DNA of 64,000 nucleotides from Kitasatospora sp. NBC_00458 (GCF_036013975.1 NZ_CP107904.1:1922001-1986000); one strand, 5' to 3'; shown: positions 20,291 to 30,097, counted from the first letter of the stretch. A program made the numbers and translations. The notes: generated from the letters alone by a model not told the origin.

Positions 20291-20874
20291 CGGGCGGCTC
20301 CTCGGGTGGGACGGGCGGAGTACGGGCGGGCGGTGGGCGCCTTGGCGGGGGCCGTCCCCGCCGGGGCCGCCTTGGCCAGCGCGGCGGCGATCCGGTCGGT
20401 GGCACCGCCGCGCCAGATGTGACAGATGGCCAGCGCCAGCGCGTCGGCGGCGTCGGCCGGCTTGGGCGGGGCGTCCAGCCGCAGCAGCCGCTGCACCATG
20501 GCGGTGACCTGGGCCTTGTCGGCCCGTCCCGAGCCGGTGACGGCGGCCTTGACCTCGCTCGGCGTGTGCAGGGTGACCGGTATGCCGCGCCGGGTGGCGC
20601 ACAGCATGGCGACCGCGCTGGCCTGGGCGGTGCCCATCACGGTACGCACGTTGTGCTGGGCGAAGACCCGCTCGACGGCGACCAGGTCGGGCCGGTGCTC
20701 GTCGAGCCAGCCCTCGATGCCCTGCTCGACGAGGAGCAGCCGGTGCCCGATCTCGGCGTCGGCGGGCGTGCGCACCACTCCGACCCCGACCATCCGCAGC
20801 GGCCGGCCGGGCGCGCCGTCGACCACGCCGACCCCGCACCTGGTCAGCCCCGGGTCCACACCCAGTACCCGCAC
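20287..20874 (-). CDS. ruvC: Crossover junction endodeoxyribonuclease RuvC
   Basis: A 195-residue Holliday junction resolvase. The catalytic acidic residues appear in context: [17 protein letters not shown] (first Asp), [20 protein letters not shown] (Glu), and [17 protein letters not shown] (C-terminal Asp pair). I start at the GTG at 20874, which begins the conserved domain; a GCAGGA sequence abuts it with almost no spacing, so the ribosome site may be the G-run just upstream. The frame is open about 60 codons further but that part has no similarity to the family. First gene of ruvCAB. Confidence 0.94.
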   Translation of the reverse strand: MRVLGVDPGLTRCGVGVVDGAPGRPLRMVGVGVVRTPADAEIGHRLLLVEQGIEGWLDEHRPDLVAVERVFAQHNVRTVMGTAQASAVAMLCATRRGIPVTLHTPSEVKAAVTGSGRADKAQVTAMVQRLLRLDAPPKPADAADALALAICHIWRGGATDRIAAALAKAAPAGTAPAKAPTARPYSARPTRGAAR

Positions 20875-21027
20875 TCCTGCCCCGCCTCTCGATGGATCGC
20901 CACTCGACGGATCGCCACCCGGTCGGTCACCGCCCCGGTGGGTCGCCGCCGCCTCCGGGCGCTGCGACCCGTCGGCCCGGCGACCTGCGAAGGCTACCGC
21001 CCGGGTCGGACAACGGCTCGAACGACA

Positions 21028-21059
21028 CCGGCCCGGTGGTCGTGGGACCACCGGGCCGG
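21028..21059 (-). terminator. Terminator downstream of yebC
   Basis: A perfect 14-bp stem (21028-21041 with 21046-21059) with a GTGG loop lies 13 bp beyond the yebC stop and separates it from ruvC. Confidence 0.8.
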
Positions 21060-21072
21060 GACGCGGGTTCGG

Positions 21073-21831
21073 TCACTCGGCGTCGAGCTGGGCACCGACC
21101 TCGTCGCTGATGTCGTAGTTGGCGAAGACGTTCTGCACGTCGTCGCTGTCCTCCAGGGCGTCGATCAGCTTCAGGATCTTGCGGGCGCCGTCGACGTCCA
21201 GCTCGACCTGCATGCTCGGGAGGAAGTTGGCCTCGGCCGAGTCGTAGTCGACACCGGCGTCCACCAGGGCGGTGCGGACCGCGACCATCTTGGAGGCCTC
21301 GGAGACGATCTCGAAGGAGTCGCCGAGGTCGTTGATCTCCTCGGGCTCCTGGTCGAGGACGACCTCGAACAGCTTGTCCTCGTCGACGCCGTCGGCCTTG
21401 GGGACGATCACGACGCCCTTGCGGTTGAACAGGTACGAGACCGAGCCCGGGTCGGCCATCGAGCCGCCGTTGCGGGTCATCGCGACGCGCACGTCGGAGG
21501 CGGCGCGGTTGCGGTTGTCGGTGAGGCACTCGATGAGCACCGCGACGCCGTTCGGGCCGTAGCCCTCGTACATGATCGTCGAGTAGTCGGCGCCGCCGGC
21601 CTCGGCACCCGAACCGCGCTTGACGGCGCGGTTGATGTTGTCGATCGGGACCGAGCTCTTCTTCGCCTTCTGGATGGCGTCGTAGAGGGTCGGGTTGCCG
21701 GCCGGGTCGCCGCCTCCGGTGCGCGCCGCCACCTCGATGTTCTTGATCATCTTGGCGAAGAGCTTGCCGCGCTTGGCGTCGATCACGGCCTTCTTGTGCT
21801 TGGTGGTAGCCCACTTAGAGTGGCCGGACAT
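21073..21831 (-). CDS. YebC/PmpR-family DNA-binding or translation-associated protein
   Basis: A 252-residue YebC/TACO1-family protein. The N-terminal signature [20 protein letters not shown] is followed by [20 protein letters not shown] and [20 protein letters not shown], with the conserved [19 protein letters not shown] block in the middle. The family is usually labelled as a transcriptional regulator, while more recent work links it to translation of proline stretches; sequence alone does not decide. ATG with AAAGGAG. It lies between ruvC and pdxT, as in many actinobacteria. Confidence 0.95.
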   Translation of the reverse strand: MSGHSKWATTKHKKAVIDAKRGKLFAKMIKNIEVAARTGGGDPAGNPTLYDAIQKAKKSSVPIDNINRAVKRGSGAEAGGADYSTIMYEGYGPNGVAVLIECLTDNRNRAASDVRVAMTRNGGSMADPGSVSYLFNRKGVVIVPKADGVDEDKLFEVVLDQEPEEINDLGDSFEIVSEASKMVAVRTALVDAGVDYDSAEANFLPSMQVELDVDGARKILKLIDALEDSDDVQNVFANYDISDEVGAQLDAE

Positions 21832-21923
21832 CGCCAGCTCCTTTACGTCGCCAAAGGGAAATGAACAGATGAGATCTTACCGGTGCCGCCACCGGTCGCC
21901 CGCACACGGTCGCTCGCGGACGG

Positions 21924-22541
21924 TCACGCGGCGGCGAGGTGCTCCTCGACCATCCGCACGAAGTAGGCGTGCACCCGGTGGTCGCCGGTGAGCTCGGGGT
22001 GGAACGACGTCGCCAGCAGGTTGCCCTGGCGCACCGCCACGATCCGGCTCTCCGGGCCGTCGGCGGCGGGCAGCTCGGCCAGCACCCGCACGCCCGCGCC
22101 GACCGACTCCACCCAGGGGGCGCGGATGAACACGCCGTGCACCGGCGCGTCGTCCAGGCCCTCGAAGGCGATGCCCGACTCGAAGGACTCGTTCTGCCGG
22201 CCGAAGGCGTTGCGGCGCACGGTCATGTCTATGCCGCCCACCGTCTCCTGGTCCTCGCGCCCGTCCAGGATCTTGTCGGCCAGCATGATCATGCCGGCGC
22301 AGGTGCCGTAGACCGGCATGCCGGCGGCGACCCGCTCGCGCAGCGGCCCCATCACGCCGAACAGCAGCGCCAGCTTCGACATGGTGGTGGACTCCCCGCC
22401 GGGGATCACCAGCGCGTCGACCCCGGCCAGCTCCTCGGCACGGCGGACCGGGCGGGCCAGCGCGTCGGCCTCGGCCAGCGCGACCAGGTGCTCGCGGACG
22501 TCGCCCTGCAGGGCGAGGACGCCGATCACTGGAGTGGACAC
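21924..22541 (-). CDS. pdxT: Pyridoxal 5'-phosphate synthase glutaminase subunit PdxT
   Basis: A 205-residue class I-type glutaminase that supplies ammonia to PdxS. The oxyanion and nucleophile motifs are [17 protein letters not shown] and [11 protein letters not shown] (Cys), and the catalytic His/Glu pair is in [15 protein letters not shown]-terminal [16 protein letters not shown] is diagnostic. The GTG start at 22541 follows GAAGAGG; the frame extends 21 codons upstream without similarity. It follows pdxS with a hairpin in the 90-bp gap. Confidence 0.96.
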   Translation of the reverse strand: MSTPVIGVLALQGDVREHLVALAEADALARPVRRAEELAGVDALVIPGGESTTMSKLALLFGVMGPLRERVAAGMPVYGTCAGMIMLADKILDGREDQETVGGIDMTVRRNAFGRQNESFESGIAFEGLDDAPVHGVFIRAPWVESVGAGVRVLAELPAADGPESRIVAVRQGNLLATSFHPELTGDHRVHAYFVRMVEEHLAAA

Positions 22542-22581
22542 TGTTACTACCTCTTCAGACTCTTGTTCGGACGACGCGCAG

Positions 22582-22620
22582 CGGCCCGCCGCACCGATGA
22601 TCACACCGTGCGGCGGGCCG
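22582..22620 (-). terminator. Hairpin in the pdxS-pdxT gap (terminator or attenuator)
   Basis: A 13-bp perfect stem (22582-22594 with 22608-22620) begins 11 bp after the pdxS stop and precedes the pdxT ribosome site. It could reduce read-through into pdxT and so set the subunit ratio, or mark separate transcription. Confidence 0.6.
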
Positions 22621-22631
22621 TCCGGCGGGGA

Positions 22632-23543
22632 CTACCAGCCGCGGTTCGCGTAGCGCTCGCTCTCCGGCAGGGTGTCGCAGTTGATGCCGACCATGGCCTC
22701 GCCCAGGTTGCGGGAGGCGTCGGCGATGATCTTCGGGTCGTCGAAGAAGGTGGTCGCCTTGACGATCGCGGCAGCACGCTTCGCCGGGTCGCCCGACTTG
22801 AAGATGCCGGAGCCGACGAAGACGCCCTCGGCGCCCAGCTGGCGCATCAGCGCGGCGTCGGCCGGGGTGGCCACGCCACCGGCGGAGAACAGCACGACCG
22901 GCAGCTTGCCCAGCTCGGCGACCTCCTTGACCAGCTCGTACGGCGCACGCAGCTCCTTGGCCGCGGCGTACAGCTCGTTGTTGTCGAAGCCGCGCAGCTT
23001 GGCGATCTCGTTCTTGATCTGGCGCAGGTGGCGGACGGCCTCGACGACGTTGCCGGTGCCGGCCTCGCCCTTCGAACGGATCATGGCCGCGCCCTCGGCG
23101 ATGCGGCGCAGCGCCTCGCCCAGGTTGGTCGCGCCACAGACGAAGGGGGTGGTGAACGCGAACTTGTCCGAGTGGTTGACCTCGTCGGCCGGGGTCAGCA
23201 CCTCGGACTCGTCGATGTAGTCGACACCGAGCGACTGCAGGACCTGGGCCTCGACGAAGTGGCCGATCCGGGACTTCGCCATGACCGGGATGGAGACCGC
23301 GGCGATGATCTCCTCGATCATGTTCGGGTCCGACATGCGAGCGACGCCGCCGTCCTTGCGGATGTCCGCCGGAACCCGCTCAAGCGCCATGACGGCGACA
23401 GCGCCGGCGTCCTCGGCGATCTTGGCCTGCTCGGCGTTGACCACGTCCATGATCACACCGCCCTTGAGCTGCTCGGCCATGCCGCGCTTCACCCGGGCGG
23501 TACCGATCTGCGGCTGGTCTGCGGTGGTGGGGGTGGTGGACAC
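22632..23543 (-). CDS. pdxS: Pyridoxal 5'-phosphate synthase subunit PdxS
   Basis: A 303-residue PLP synthase lyase subunit that condenses ribose 5-phosphate, glyceraldehyde 3-phosphate and ammonia. The family is unmistakable: [40 protein letters not shown], the Lys-bearing [30 protein letters not shown], and [20 protein letters not shown] with [11 protein letters not shown]. The GTG at 23543 is preceded by GAGGT and starts the usual [19 protein letters not shown]; the open frame upstream is not conserved. The 244-bp region upstream should hold the pdxST promoter. Confidence 0.97.
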   Translation of the reverse strand: MSTTPTTADQPQIGTARVKRGMAEQLKGGVIMDVVNAEQAKIAEDAGAVAVMALERVPADIRKDGGVARMSDPNMIEEIIAAVSIPVMAKSRIGHFVEAQVLQSLGVDYIDESEVLTPADEVNHSDKFAFTTPFVCGATNLGEALRRIAEGAAMIRSKGEAGTGNVVEAVRHLRQIKNEIAKLRGFDNNELYAAAKELRAPYELVKEVAELGKLPVVLFSAGGVATPADAALMRQLGAEGVFVGSGIFKSGDPAKRAAAIVKATTFFDDPKIIADASRNLGEAMVGINCDTLPESERYANRGW

Positions 23544-23787
23544 GTGAGACCTCACTCGAAGATGAACCAGTGCTATCGCCCTATGGTAGGCGGAAGAAAC
23601 GGCGCCTCCATGCGCCACCAAGTCCAGCCCGACCGGCGGGATACGACAAACAGGACGGATCCGGACCCCCGTCCCGACGGGCGAAACCAGCGGACACCGG
23701 GACGTGTCCGACACGGCCGGGGACCCCGCGTCCGGGCGGGCGCACCCCCTCGGGGACGCCCCTCGGACGCCGCCGTGAAGGCACACC

Positions 23788-24333
23788 CTACGAGGGCGCA
23801 CCCTCCGGGGTCAGCGCCGACGGCGGCGCGTCGTCCATCTCGAAGGCCATCGGGAACGGCGCCTTGCCCGCCAGTCGGAAGTAGCGCACCAACCGGTGCT
23901 CACGAACCGCCCGCGCCGCCCGCACCGCGTCGTTGTGGAACCGCCGCGCCATCGGCACCCGCCGCACCGCCGCCGTCAGCTCCCGCACCGCCTCCTCGCC
24001 GCCCGGCTCGGCCACCAGCACCGCGACCTGCTCCGGATCCGCGAACACCGCACGCAGCGCCAGACTCAGCTGGCTCTCCGCCACCTCGCGCTGCTCGTCC
24101 TCCGCCTGCCGCGCCGCGTGCGCCGCGTCCAGCAGCAGCAGCGACGCCGCCGGGTCCAGCAGCGAGGACGTCGCCAGCTCCATCGCCACCGACCCCCGGC
24201 GGACCAGCTGCGCGTCCAGCGCCGCACGGGCGGCGTCGATCCGGGCGTGCAACCGGTCCAACCGGCCGGCCGTCCAACTCAGGTACATGCCGAACAGCAC
24301 CACGGCCACGCCGGCCCAGATCCAGGTAGTCAC
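23788..24333 (-). CDS. Conserved membrane-anchored protein, LemA-like, function unknown
   Basis: A 181-residue protein with one N-terminal membrane segment ([19 protein letters not shown], about residues 4-22) and a helical remainder. The order [20 protein letters not shown], then a leucine-rich middle, then [18 protein letters not shown] is reminiscent of LemA proteins, whose function is unknown; the similarity is pattern-level only. The C-terminus FPMAFEMDD is conserved-looking. GTG start with a poor ribosome site. It lies 30 bp downstream of a tautomerase-like gene, both on the minus strand. Confidence 0.75.
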   Translation of the reverse strand: MTTWIWAGVAVVLFGMYLSWTAGRLDRLHARIDAARAALDAQLVRRGSVAMELATSSLLDPAASLLLLDAAHAARQAEDEQREVAESQLSLALRAVFADPEQVAVLVAEPGGEEAVRELTAAVRRVPMARRFHNDAVRAARAVREHRLVRYFRLAGKAPFPMAFEMDDAPPSALTPEGAPS

Positions 24334-24362
24334 GGGGCGCTACGCTACCGGGTGCCACCGGT

Positions 24363-24731
24363 TCACCCCTCGATCGCCGTGTTCCGGTAGGCCTCGCGGT
24401 CGATGTCCCGGACGTCCACCGCCAAGTGCAGCCGCTCGCCCGGCGCCGGCGCCAGGTGCTCGCCCAGCAGCGCCAGCACCCCCTCGGTCAGCGCCGCCTT
24501 CGCCTCGCCGCTGCGCCCCGGGAAGATCCCGAACTGCACGAACACCTGGGCCTCGGGGCGCTCGCTCTCCCCGACCACGACCTCGGGCTCGTTCCGACGG
24601 AAGATCGTCTTGCACGCCTCCGGCTTCGCGGCGATCGTCTTCACCGCCAGCCGGTTGATCGCCAGGCCCAGGGCCCGGCGGTCGAAGGAGCCCTCCAGGC
24701 TCGGCGAGTAGTCGACGGAGATCTGCGGCAT
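24363..24731 (-). CDS. Tautomerase-like (5-carboxymethyl-2-hydroxymuconate isomerase-like) protein
   Basis: A 122-residue protein whose N-terminus MPQISVDYSPSLEGSFDRRA and C-terminal half (FVQFGIFPGRSGEAKAALTE, LHLAVDVRDIDREAY) match the CHMI-like branch of the tautomerase superfamily. The Pro immediately after the initiator Met, which would be the catalytic Pro-1, is present. The substrate is unknown; there are no aromatic degradation genes nearby. The ATG at 24731 gives the Pro-1 terminus, which decides the start. Confidence 0.8.
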   Translation of the reverse strand: MPQISVDYSPSLEGSFDRRALGLAINRLAVKTIAAKPEACKTIFRRNEPEVVVGESERPEAQVFVQFGIFPGRSGEAKAALTEGVLALLGEHLAPAPGERLHLAVDVRDIDREAYRNTAIEG

Positions 24732-24847
24732 CGGGTGCCTCCAGGTACGCGGGAAAGGGTCTGGCAGACCCAACCACGGCGGCCCCCCGGGCCATCCCGG
24801 ACCGGGCCCCCGGTTTCGGCCCGGCCCGGGCCCGCTCCCCGCCCCGC

Positions 24848-26032
24848 TCAGTCGCGGGCCAGCCCGAACCGGCCCCGCCGGCCGCTGCGCTCGTCCTCCT
24901 CGACCACCGCCGCCGCACCCGACGCCACCGTCTCGTACACCGCCAGGATGTCCGCGCCCACCGTCGACCAGTCGAACCGCCGCACGTGCCGCGACGCCGC
25001 GCCGCTCAGCTCCCGCAGCCGCCGCGGATCCGCCAGCAGCCGCAGCGCCGACCGGGCCAGCGCGTCCGCGTCCTCCACCGGGAACAGCTCGCCGGCGTCC
25101 CCGCCGTCCAGCACCTGCTTGAACGCGTCCAGGTCGCTCGCCAGCACCGGCGCACCCGCCGACATCGCCTCGACCAGGATGATCCCGAAGCTCTCGCCGC
25201 CGGTGTTCGGCGCCACGTACAGGTCGACGCTGCGCAGCAGCCGGGCCTTGTCCCGGTCGCTCACCATCCCGAGGAACTCCACCTGGGCGCGGACCTCCGG
25301 CGCCAGCCCGGCGACCGCCTCCTCCTCGTCGCCCTTGCCCGCCACCAGCAGCCGCACCCCCGGCCGCTCGGCCAGGATCCGCGGCAGCGCCGCCAGCAGC
25401 GTCGGCAGGCCCTTGCGCGGCTCGTTGATCCGCCCGACGAAGCCGATCGTGCCCGGCCCGCCGTCCGCCGCCCCGCCCGTCCAGCGGGCGTCCGGCTCGG
25501 CCTCCGCGAAGAACCCCACGTCCACGCCGTTCGGGATCACCACCGCGTCCCCGCCCAGGTGCTCCACCAGCGTCCGCCGCGCGTACTCACTCACCGCGAT
25601 CCGGGCCCGCATCTTCTCCAGCCCCGGCTGCAGGATCGGCGACGCCGCGATCATCGCCCGCGACCGCGGGTTGGACGTGTGGAACGTGCCCACCATCGGC
25701 CCGGACGCCGACCAGGCGGCCAGCATCGACAGGCTCGGCGCGGCCGGCTCGTGCACGTGCAGGATGTCGAACCGCTCCTCGTGCAGCCACCGCCGCACCC
25801 GGGCCGCCGACAGCAGGCCGAAGCTCAGCCGGGCCACCGAACCGTTGTACGGCACCGCCATCGCCCGCCCCGCCGAGACCACGTACGGCGGCAGCGCCTC
25901 GTCGTCCTCGGCCGGCGCCAGCACCGACACCGCGTGGCCCAGACCGATCAGGTGCTCGGCGAGGTCCCGGATGTGGAACTGCACCCCGCCGGGGACGTCC
26001 CAGTCGTACGGGCAGACGATGCCGATCTTCAC
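24848..26032 (-). CDS. pimA: Phosphatidylinositol alpha-mannosyltransferase
   Basis: A GT4-family, GT-B-fold glycosyltransferase of 394 residues that transfers mannose from GDP-mannose to phosphatidylinositol. The N-terminus VKIGIVCPYDWDVPGGVQFH with HIRDLAEHLIGLGH is the PimA acceptor-side signature; the donor-side motif is ESFGIILVEAMSAGAPVLAS (EX7E type). LHVHEPAAPSLSMLA and PNGVDVGFF are also family-typical. I start at the GTG at 26032, which has GGAGA at good spacing, not four codons upstream. It is in one direction with patA and pgsA, giving the early PIM pathway in one operon. Confidence 0.93.
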   Translation of the reverse strand: MKIGIVCPYDWDVPGGVQFHIRDLAEHLIGLGHAVSVLAPAEDDEALPPYVVSAGRAMAVPYNGSVARLSFGLLSAARVRRWLHEERFDILHVHEPAAPSLSMLAAWSASGPMVGTFHTSNPRSRAMIAASPILQPGLEKMRARIAVSEYARRTLVEHLGGDAVVIPNGVDVGFFAEAEPDARWTGGAADGGPGTIGFVGRINEPRKGLPTLLAALPRILAERPGVRLLVAGKGDEEEAVAGLAPEVRAQVEFLGMVSDRDKARLLRSVDLYVAPNTGGESFGIILVEAMSAGAPVLASDLDAFKQVLDGGDAGELFPVEDADALARSALRLLADPRRLRELSGAASRHVRRFDWSTVGADILAVYETVASGAAAVVEEDERSGRRGRFGLARD

Positions 26033-26062
26033 AGGTCTCCTCATCCTCCTCCGGGCGGGCCG

Positions 26063-27034
26063 TCAGGCCCCGGAGGCCTCCGCGGCGGGCTCCTCGACGG
26101 GGCGGCCCGGCGGACGCTCCGCAACCTCCACCGTCTCACGGACCGGGAGGTCGGCCAGCCAGAACCGTTGCAGCATGTGCCAGTCCTCCGGGTGCTCCCG
26201 GATCGCGTCCTCCCAGACCGCCGCCATCGCCTGCGTCATGATCCGGGTCTTCTCCTTGCGGTCCCCCTCGGCCGGGACCGCGACCTCCGGGTGGATCTGC
26301 GCCCGCAGCATCCGCCCCTCGTACCAGAGCGACACCGGCATCAGCGCCGCCCCGGTCCGCTGGCACAGCGCCGCCGGACCCGCCGGCATCCTGGTCGCCT
26401 CACCGAAGAACGACACCTCGACCCCGGCCTCCGACAGGTCGCGGTCCCCCACCAGGCAGACCAGCTTCCCCTCCCGCAGCCGCCGCGCCAGCGTGCCCAC
26501 CACGTTCACCGAGCCACCGGTCAGCGCCAGCACCTCCATGCCCAGGCTCTCGCGGAACGCCACGAACCGGTCGAACAGCCGCTCCGGCTCCAACCGCTCC
26601 GCAACCGTCGTGAACGGGTACCCCTCCAGCGCCACCCAGGCGCCCGCCAGGTCCCAGTTGCCCATGTGCGGCAGGGTGATCACCGCGCCCCGCCCCGACT
26701 CCAGGGCCTCCCGCAGCTGCTCGAACCCGTCCACCCGGACGTCCCGGGCCACCCGCTCCCGGCTCCACACCGGCAGCCGGAACGACTCCAGCCAGTAGCG
26801 CATGTACGAGCGCATGCCCGCCCGCGACAACTCCCGCAGCCGGGCCTCGTCCGCTCCCGGACGCACCCGCAGCAGGTTCGCCTCCAGCTGCAGCACCCGC
26901 GGGCCGCGCCGCCGCCACGCGTAGTCCGCCAACCGGTCGAACAAGCCGCGCGCGGCCGGCTCGGGCAGGTGCTTGAGCACCCCCCAGCCCGCCGCGTACG
27001 CCCCGTACACCAGCCGGTCCTTCAGGTCCTTCAC
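26063..27034 (-). CDS. Phosphatidylinositol mannoside acyltransferase (LpxL/HtrB family)
   Basis: A 323-residue lysophospholipid-type acyltransferase. The catalytic HX4D motif is LPHMGNWDLAG (about residues 122-127), followed by VGDRDLSEAGVEVSFFG and MPAGPAALCQRTGAALMPV, the same blocks as mycobacterial PatA. It acylates PIM mannose residues. The N-terminal YGAYAAGWGVLKHLP segment probably associates with the membrane. GTG start; 15 bp separate it from the upstream pgsA stop. The Pro/Glu-rich C-terminus is variable. Position between pgsA and pimA supports the PIM role. Confidence 0.92.
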   Translation of the reverse strand: MKDLKDRLVYGAYAAGWGVLKHLPEPAARGLFDRLADYAWRRRGPRVLQLEANLLRVRPGADEARLRELSRAGMRSYMRYWLESFRLPVWSRERVARDVRVDGFEQLREALESGRGAVITLPHMGNWDLAGAWVALEGYPFTTVAERLEPERLFDRFVAFRESLGMEVLALTGGSVNVVGTLARRLREGKLVCLVGDRDLSEAGVEVSFFGEATRMPAGPAALCQRTGAALMPVSLWYEGRMLRAQIHPEVAVPAEGDRKEKTRIMTQAMAAVWEDAIREHPEDWHMLQRFWLADLPVRETVEVAERPPGRPVEEPAAEASGA

Positions 27035-27049
27035 CGCAGGCCCGCCCCT

Positions 27050-27697
27050 TCAGCTCCCGGCCGCCACGCGGTCCGCCTCGAACGCCTCGCGGCGCACGGT
27101 CACCATCCGCTGGACCACCGTCACCAGACTGCCCGCCGCCACCAGCCACAGCGCCACCGGCAGCAGCCACTCCACGTACGGCACCCCGAACGTGGCCAGA
27201 CCCGCGACACCGGCCGCCACCAGGCTGATCACCAGCCGCTCGGCCCGCTCCACCAGCCCCGACACGTCGCACGGCAGCCCCTGGCTCTCCGCCCGCGCCT
27301 TGGTGTACGACACCACCAGCCCGCTCGCCAGGCAGAACACCGCCACCGCGCACAGCAGGTCGTTGTCGCCCTTGCCCGCGTACCACATGGCCAGGCCGCC
27401 GAAGACCGCCGCGTCCGCGACCCGGTCCAGCGTGGAGTCCAGGAACGCCCCCCACTTGGTGGACCGCCCCAGCTGCCGGGCCATGTTCCCGTCGACCAGG
27501 TCCGAGAAGATGAACAGCGTGATCGTGACGGTGCCCCAGAAGAACTCCCCGCGGGGGAAGAACACCAGCGCACCCGTCACCGAACCGGCCGTACCGACCA
27601 GCGTCACCGTGTCCGGACTCACACCCAGCCGGATCAGGAACGCGGCGAACGGGGTCAGGACACGTGTGAAGAAGGCACGCGCGTATTTGTTGAGCAT
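27050..27697 (-). CDS. pgsA: Phosphatidylinositol phosphate synthase (CDP-alcohol phosphatidyltransferase)
   Basis: A 215-residue integral membrane enzyme joining CDP-diacylglycerol and inositol phosphate. The CDP-alcohol signature DGX2ARX8GX3DX3D is complete, starting at DGNMARQLGRS and ending GAFLDSTLD. The N-terminus MLNKYARAFFTRVLTPFAAF is typical for actinobacterial PIP synthase. I count about six hydrophobic segments. The ATG at 27697 has GGAAGG; the upstream open frame has no similarity. It heads the pgsA-patA-pimA group, so the window encodes the start of PIM synthesis. Confidence 0.93.
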   Translation of the reverse strand: MLNKYARAFFTRVLTPFAAFLIRLGVSPDTVTLVGTAGSVTGALVFFPRGEFFWGTVTITLFIFSDLVDGNMARQLGRSTKWGAFLDSTLDRVADAAVFGGLAMWYAGKGDNDLLCAVAVFCLASGLVVSYTKARAESQGLPCDVSGLVERAERLVISLVAAGVAGLATFGVPYVEWLLPVALWLVAAGSLVTVVQRMVTVRREAFEADRVAAGS

Positions 27698-27979
27698 GGC
27701 CTTCCGGACCGCTCCGATCTCCCTGGTACCCGCCTGCGGCCAGAGAACGCGGCAGACGACCGGATGGATCAGCCCACCCGGCGCACCCATGGTAGCCACG
27801 CCGGGGAACCGACCCCGCCCACACACCGCCCGACCCGGCCCAGCGCGCCCCGGCACCCGCCGCTCTCCCCCGCACCCGCACCCGCCCCGCACCCGCCCCG
27901 CACACCGCCGACCCGGCGCGCGCGCACCACCGCACCTAGACTTTCACCGACAGCCTCGGCGCGACGGGAGGAGACCCCG

Positions 27980-30034
27980 ATGCCCGACCGCAGCACCGCC
28001 CGAGCCGGCCAGGCACCCGCCGTCACCGGACCAAGCGACCTGCGCAACGTCGTCCTCATCGGCTGCGCCGGCGTGGGCAAGACCACGCTCGCCGAATCCC
28101 TCGCCCACGCCGCCGGCGCCGTCGGCCGCCCCGGCCGCGTCACCGACGGCACCACCGTCGCCGACCACGAACCCGTCGAGCACCAGCAGCAGCGCTCCGT
28201 CCAGCTCTCGGTCCTCCCGCTCGCCTGGAACGGCGTCAAGATCAACCTGCTCGACCCGCCCGGCCACCCCGACTTCGCCGCCGAACTGCGCGCCGCCCTG
28301 CACGCCGCCGACGCCGCCGTCTTCGTCGTCTCCGCCACCGACCCGGTCACCGCCCCCACCCGCGCCCTCTGGCGCGAGTGCGCCGCCGAGGGCATCCCCC
28401 GCGCCATCGCCGTCGCCAAACTCGACATCGCGCGCAGCGGCTTCGACGAGATCCTCACCGCCTGCCACGACGCCTTCGGCCTCGGACCCGACACCCTCCG
28501 GCCGCTCTTCGTCCCCGTCCACCACGACGGCCGCCCCGACGGCAGCGTCGACCTGCTCACCGGCCACACCTACGGGCGGACCGACCCCCTGCCCGACACC
28601 GCACCCGCCCGCGAGAGCCTCGTCGAGGCCATCTCCGGCCAGGACGACGCCCTCATGGAGCGCTACCTCGCCGGCGACCCCCTCGACACCGACGCCCTCG
28701 AAGCCGGACTCCGCCGCGAAGTCCTCACCTGCGCCCTCCACCCCGCCGTCCCCACCAGCGAGAACGGCCTCGGCGCCACCGAACTCCTCGACCTCATCAC
28801 CACCTCCTTCCCCGACCCCACCGAACGCACCCGCCCCGCCCCCGAGTGCGACCCCGACGCCCCGCTCGCCGCCCAGGTCGTCCGCGTCACCGGCGACGCC
28901 TACGTCGGCCGGATCAGCCTCCTGCGCCTCTACGCGGGCACCCTGCGCCCCGACACCCGGATCCAGCTCGCCGGCCCCGACCACCCCGCCGACCAGGACA
29001 CCGAGGAACGCGTCACCGGCCTCACCAGCCCCTTCGGCAAACTCCAGCGCCCCGTCCCGCACGCCGTCGCCGGAGACCTCGTGTGCGCCGCCAAACTCAC
29101 CAGCGCCCGGGCCGGCGACACCGCCCACGACCCCGGCCACCCCGTCAAGCTCGACGGCTGGACCCTCCCAGAACCACTGCTCCCGATCGCCGTCGAGGCC
29201 CACAGCAAGGCCGACGACGACAAGCTCTCCCAGGCGCTCACCCGGCTCGCGGCCGAGGACCAGGCCCTCCGCCTGGAACAGAACCCCGACACCCACCAGC
29301 TCGTCCTCTGGTGCACCGGCGAAGCCCACGCCGAAGTCGTCCTCGACCGCCTCCGCACCCGCCACGGCGTCCACGTCGACACCGTGGAACACCGGGTGGC
29401 CCTGCGCGAGACCTTCGGCACCGCCGCCGCCGGCCACGGCCGCCTCGTCAAACAGTCCGGCGGCCACGGCCAGTACGCCATCTGCGAACTGGAGGTCGAA
29501 CCCCTGCCCTCCGGGTCCGGCTTCGAGTTCCAGGAACACGTCGTCGGCGGCGCCGTCCCCCGGCACTTCATCCCCTCCGTCGAGAAGGGCATCCGCGCCC
29601 AGCTCGGCAAGGGCGTCGCCACCGGCCACCCGCTCGTCGACATCCGGGTCACCCTCACCGACGGCAAGGCGCACTCCGTCGACTCCTCGGACTCGGCCTT
29701 CCAGACCGCCGCCGCCCTCGCCCTGCGGGACGCCGCCGAGCACGCCGTCATCCGGCTGCTCGAACCCGTCGCCGCGGTCGGCGTCCTGCTCCCCGACGAC
29801 TACCTCGGCGCCGTCCTCGGCGACCTCTCCGCCCGGCGCGGCCGCGTCCTCGGCACCGAGACCGCCGGCCCCGGCGTCACGCTGCTCCGCGCCGAGGTGC
29901 CCGAGCTCGAACTCGCCCGCTACCCGGTCGACCTGCGCTCGCTCACCCACGGCACGGCCGAATTCAGCCGGTCCCACCTGCGGCACGAACCGATGCCCGC
30001 CGCGCTCGCGGCCCGCTTCACCGAGAAGGACTGA
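27980..30034 (+). CDS. Elongation factor G-like GTPase (EF-G2 type)
   Basis: A 684-residue translation-factor-like GTPase with EF-G domain order. G1 is GCAGVGKT (about 28-35), G3 is LLDPPGHPDF (about 91-100), and the C-terminal domains IV-V carry KQSGGHGQYAICELEVEP, VPRHFIPSVEKGIRAQL and GRVLGTETAGPG. The G4 motif, NKxD in EF-G, reads AKLD here (VAVAKLDIAR, about 146), so guanine recognition may differ. The mycobacterial EF-G2 paralogue is reported to bind GTP without ribosome-stimulated hydrolysis; the same may hold here. The ATG has GGGAGGAGA. Divergent from pgsA. Confidence 0.9.
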   Translation: MPDRSTARAGQAPAVTGPSDLRNVVLIGCAGVGKTTLAESLAHAAGAVGRPGRVTDGTTVADHEPVEHQQQRSVQLSVLPLAWNGVKINLLDPPGHPDFAAELRAALHAADAAVFVVSATDPVTAPTRALWRECAAEGIPRAIAVAKLDIARSGFDEILTACHDAFGLGPDTLRPLFVPVHHDGRPDGSVDLLTGHTYGRTDPLPDTAPARESLVEAISGQDDALMERYLAGDPLDTDALEAGLRREVLTCALHPAVPTSENGLGATELLDLITTSFPDPTERTRPAPECDPDAPLAAQVVRVTGDAYVGRISLLRLYAGTLRPDTRIQLAGPDHPADQDTEERVTGLTSPFGKLQRPVPHAVAGDLVCAAKLTSARAGDTAHDPGHPVKLDGWTLPEPLLPIAVEAHSKADDDKLSQALTRLAAEDQALRLEQNPDTHQLVLWCTGEAHAEVVLDRLRTRHGVHVDTVEHRVALRETFGTAAAGHGRLVKQSGGHGQYAICELEVEPLPSGSGFEFQEHVVGGAVPRHFIPSVEKGIRAQLGKGVATGHPLVDIRVTLTDGKAHSVDSSDSAFQTAAALALRDAAEHAVIRLLEPVAAVGVLLPDDYLGAVLGDLSARRGRVLGTETAGPGVTLLRAEVPELELARYPVDLRSLTHGTAEFSRSHLRHEPMPAALAARFTEKD

Positions 30035-30044
30035 ACCCCGGGGA

Positions 30045-30072
30045 GCGCCGGGCCCGGTCGCGGGCCCGGCGC
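30045..30072. terminator. Bidirectional terminator after the EF-G-like gene
   Basis: A perfect 12-bp stem (30045-30056 with 30061-30072) with a GTCG loop lies between the EF-G-like gene and the convergent DCC-family gene. Confidence 0.75.
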
Positions 30073-30097
30073 CGCACCCCGCCCCTGCGGCCGCCCG

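Noticed and set aside
24986..27979. Upstream extension of the EF-G-like reading frame across pimA, patA and pgsA
   Set aside because: His/Arg/Pro/Gln-rich antisense reading; the real start is the ATG at 27980 with GGGAGGAGA.
27944..29986. 680-codon open frame on the minus strand opposite the EF-G-like gene
   Set aside because: Gly/Val/Glu/Ala-rich shadow with no motif; the plus-strand GTPase motifs are clear.
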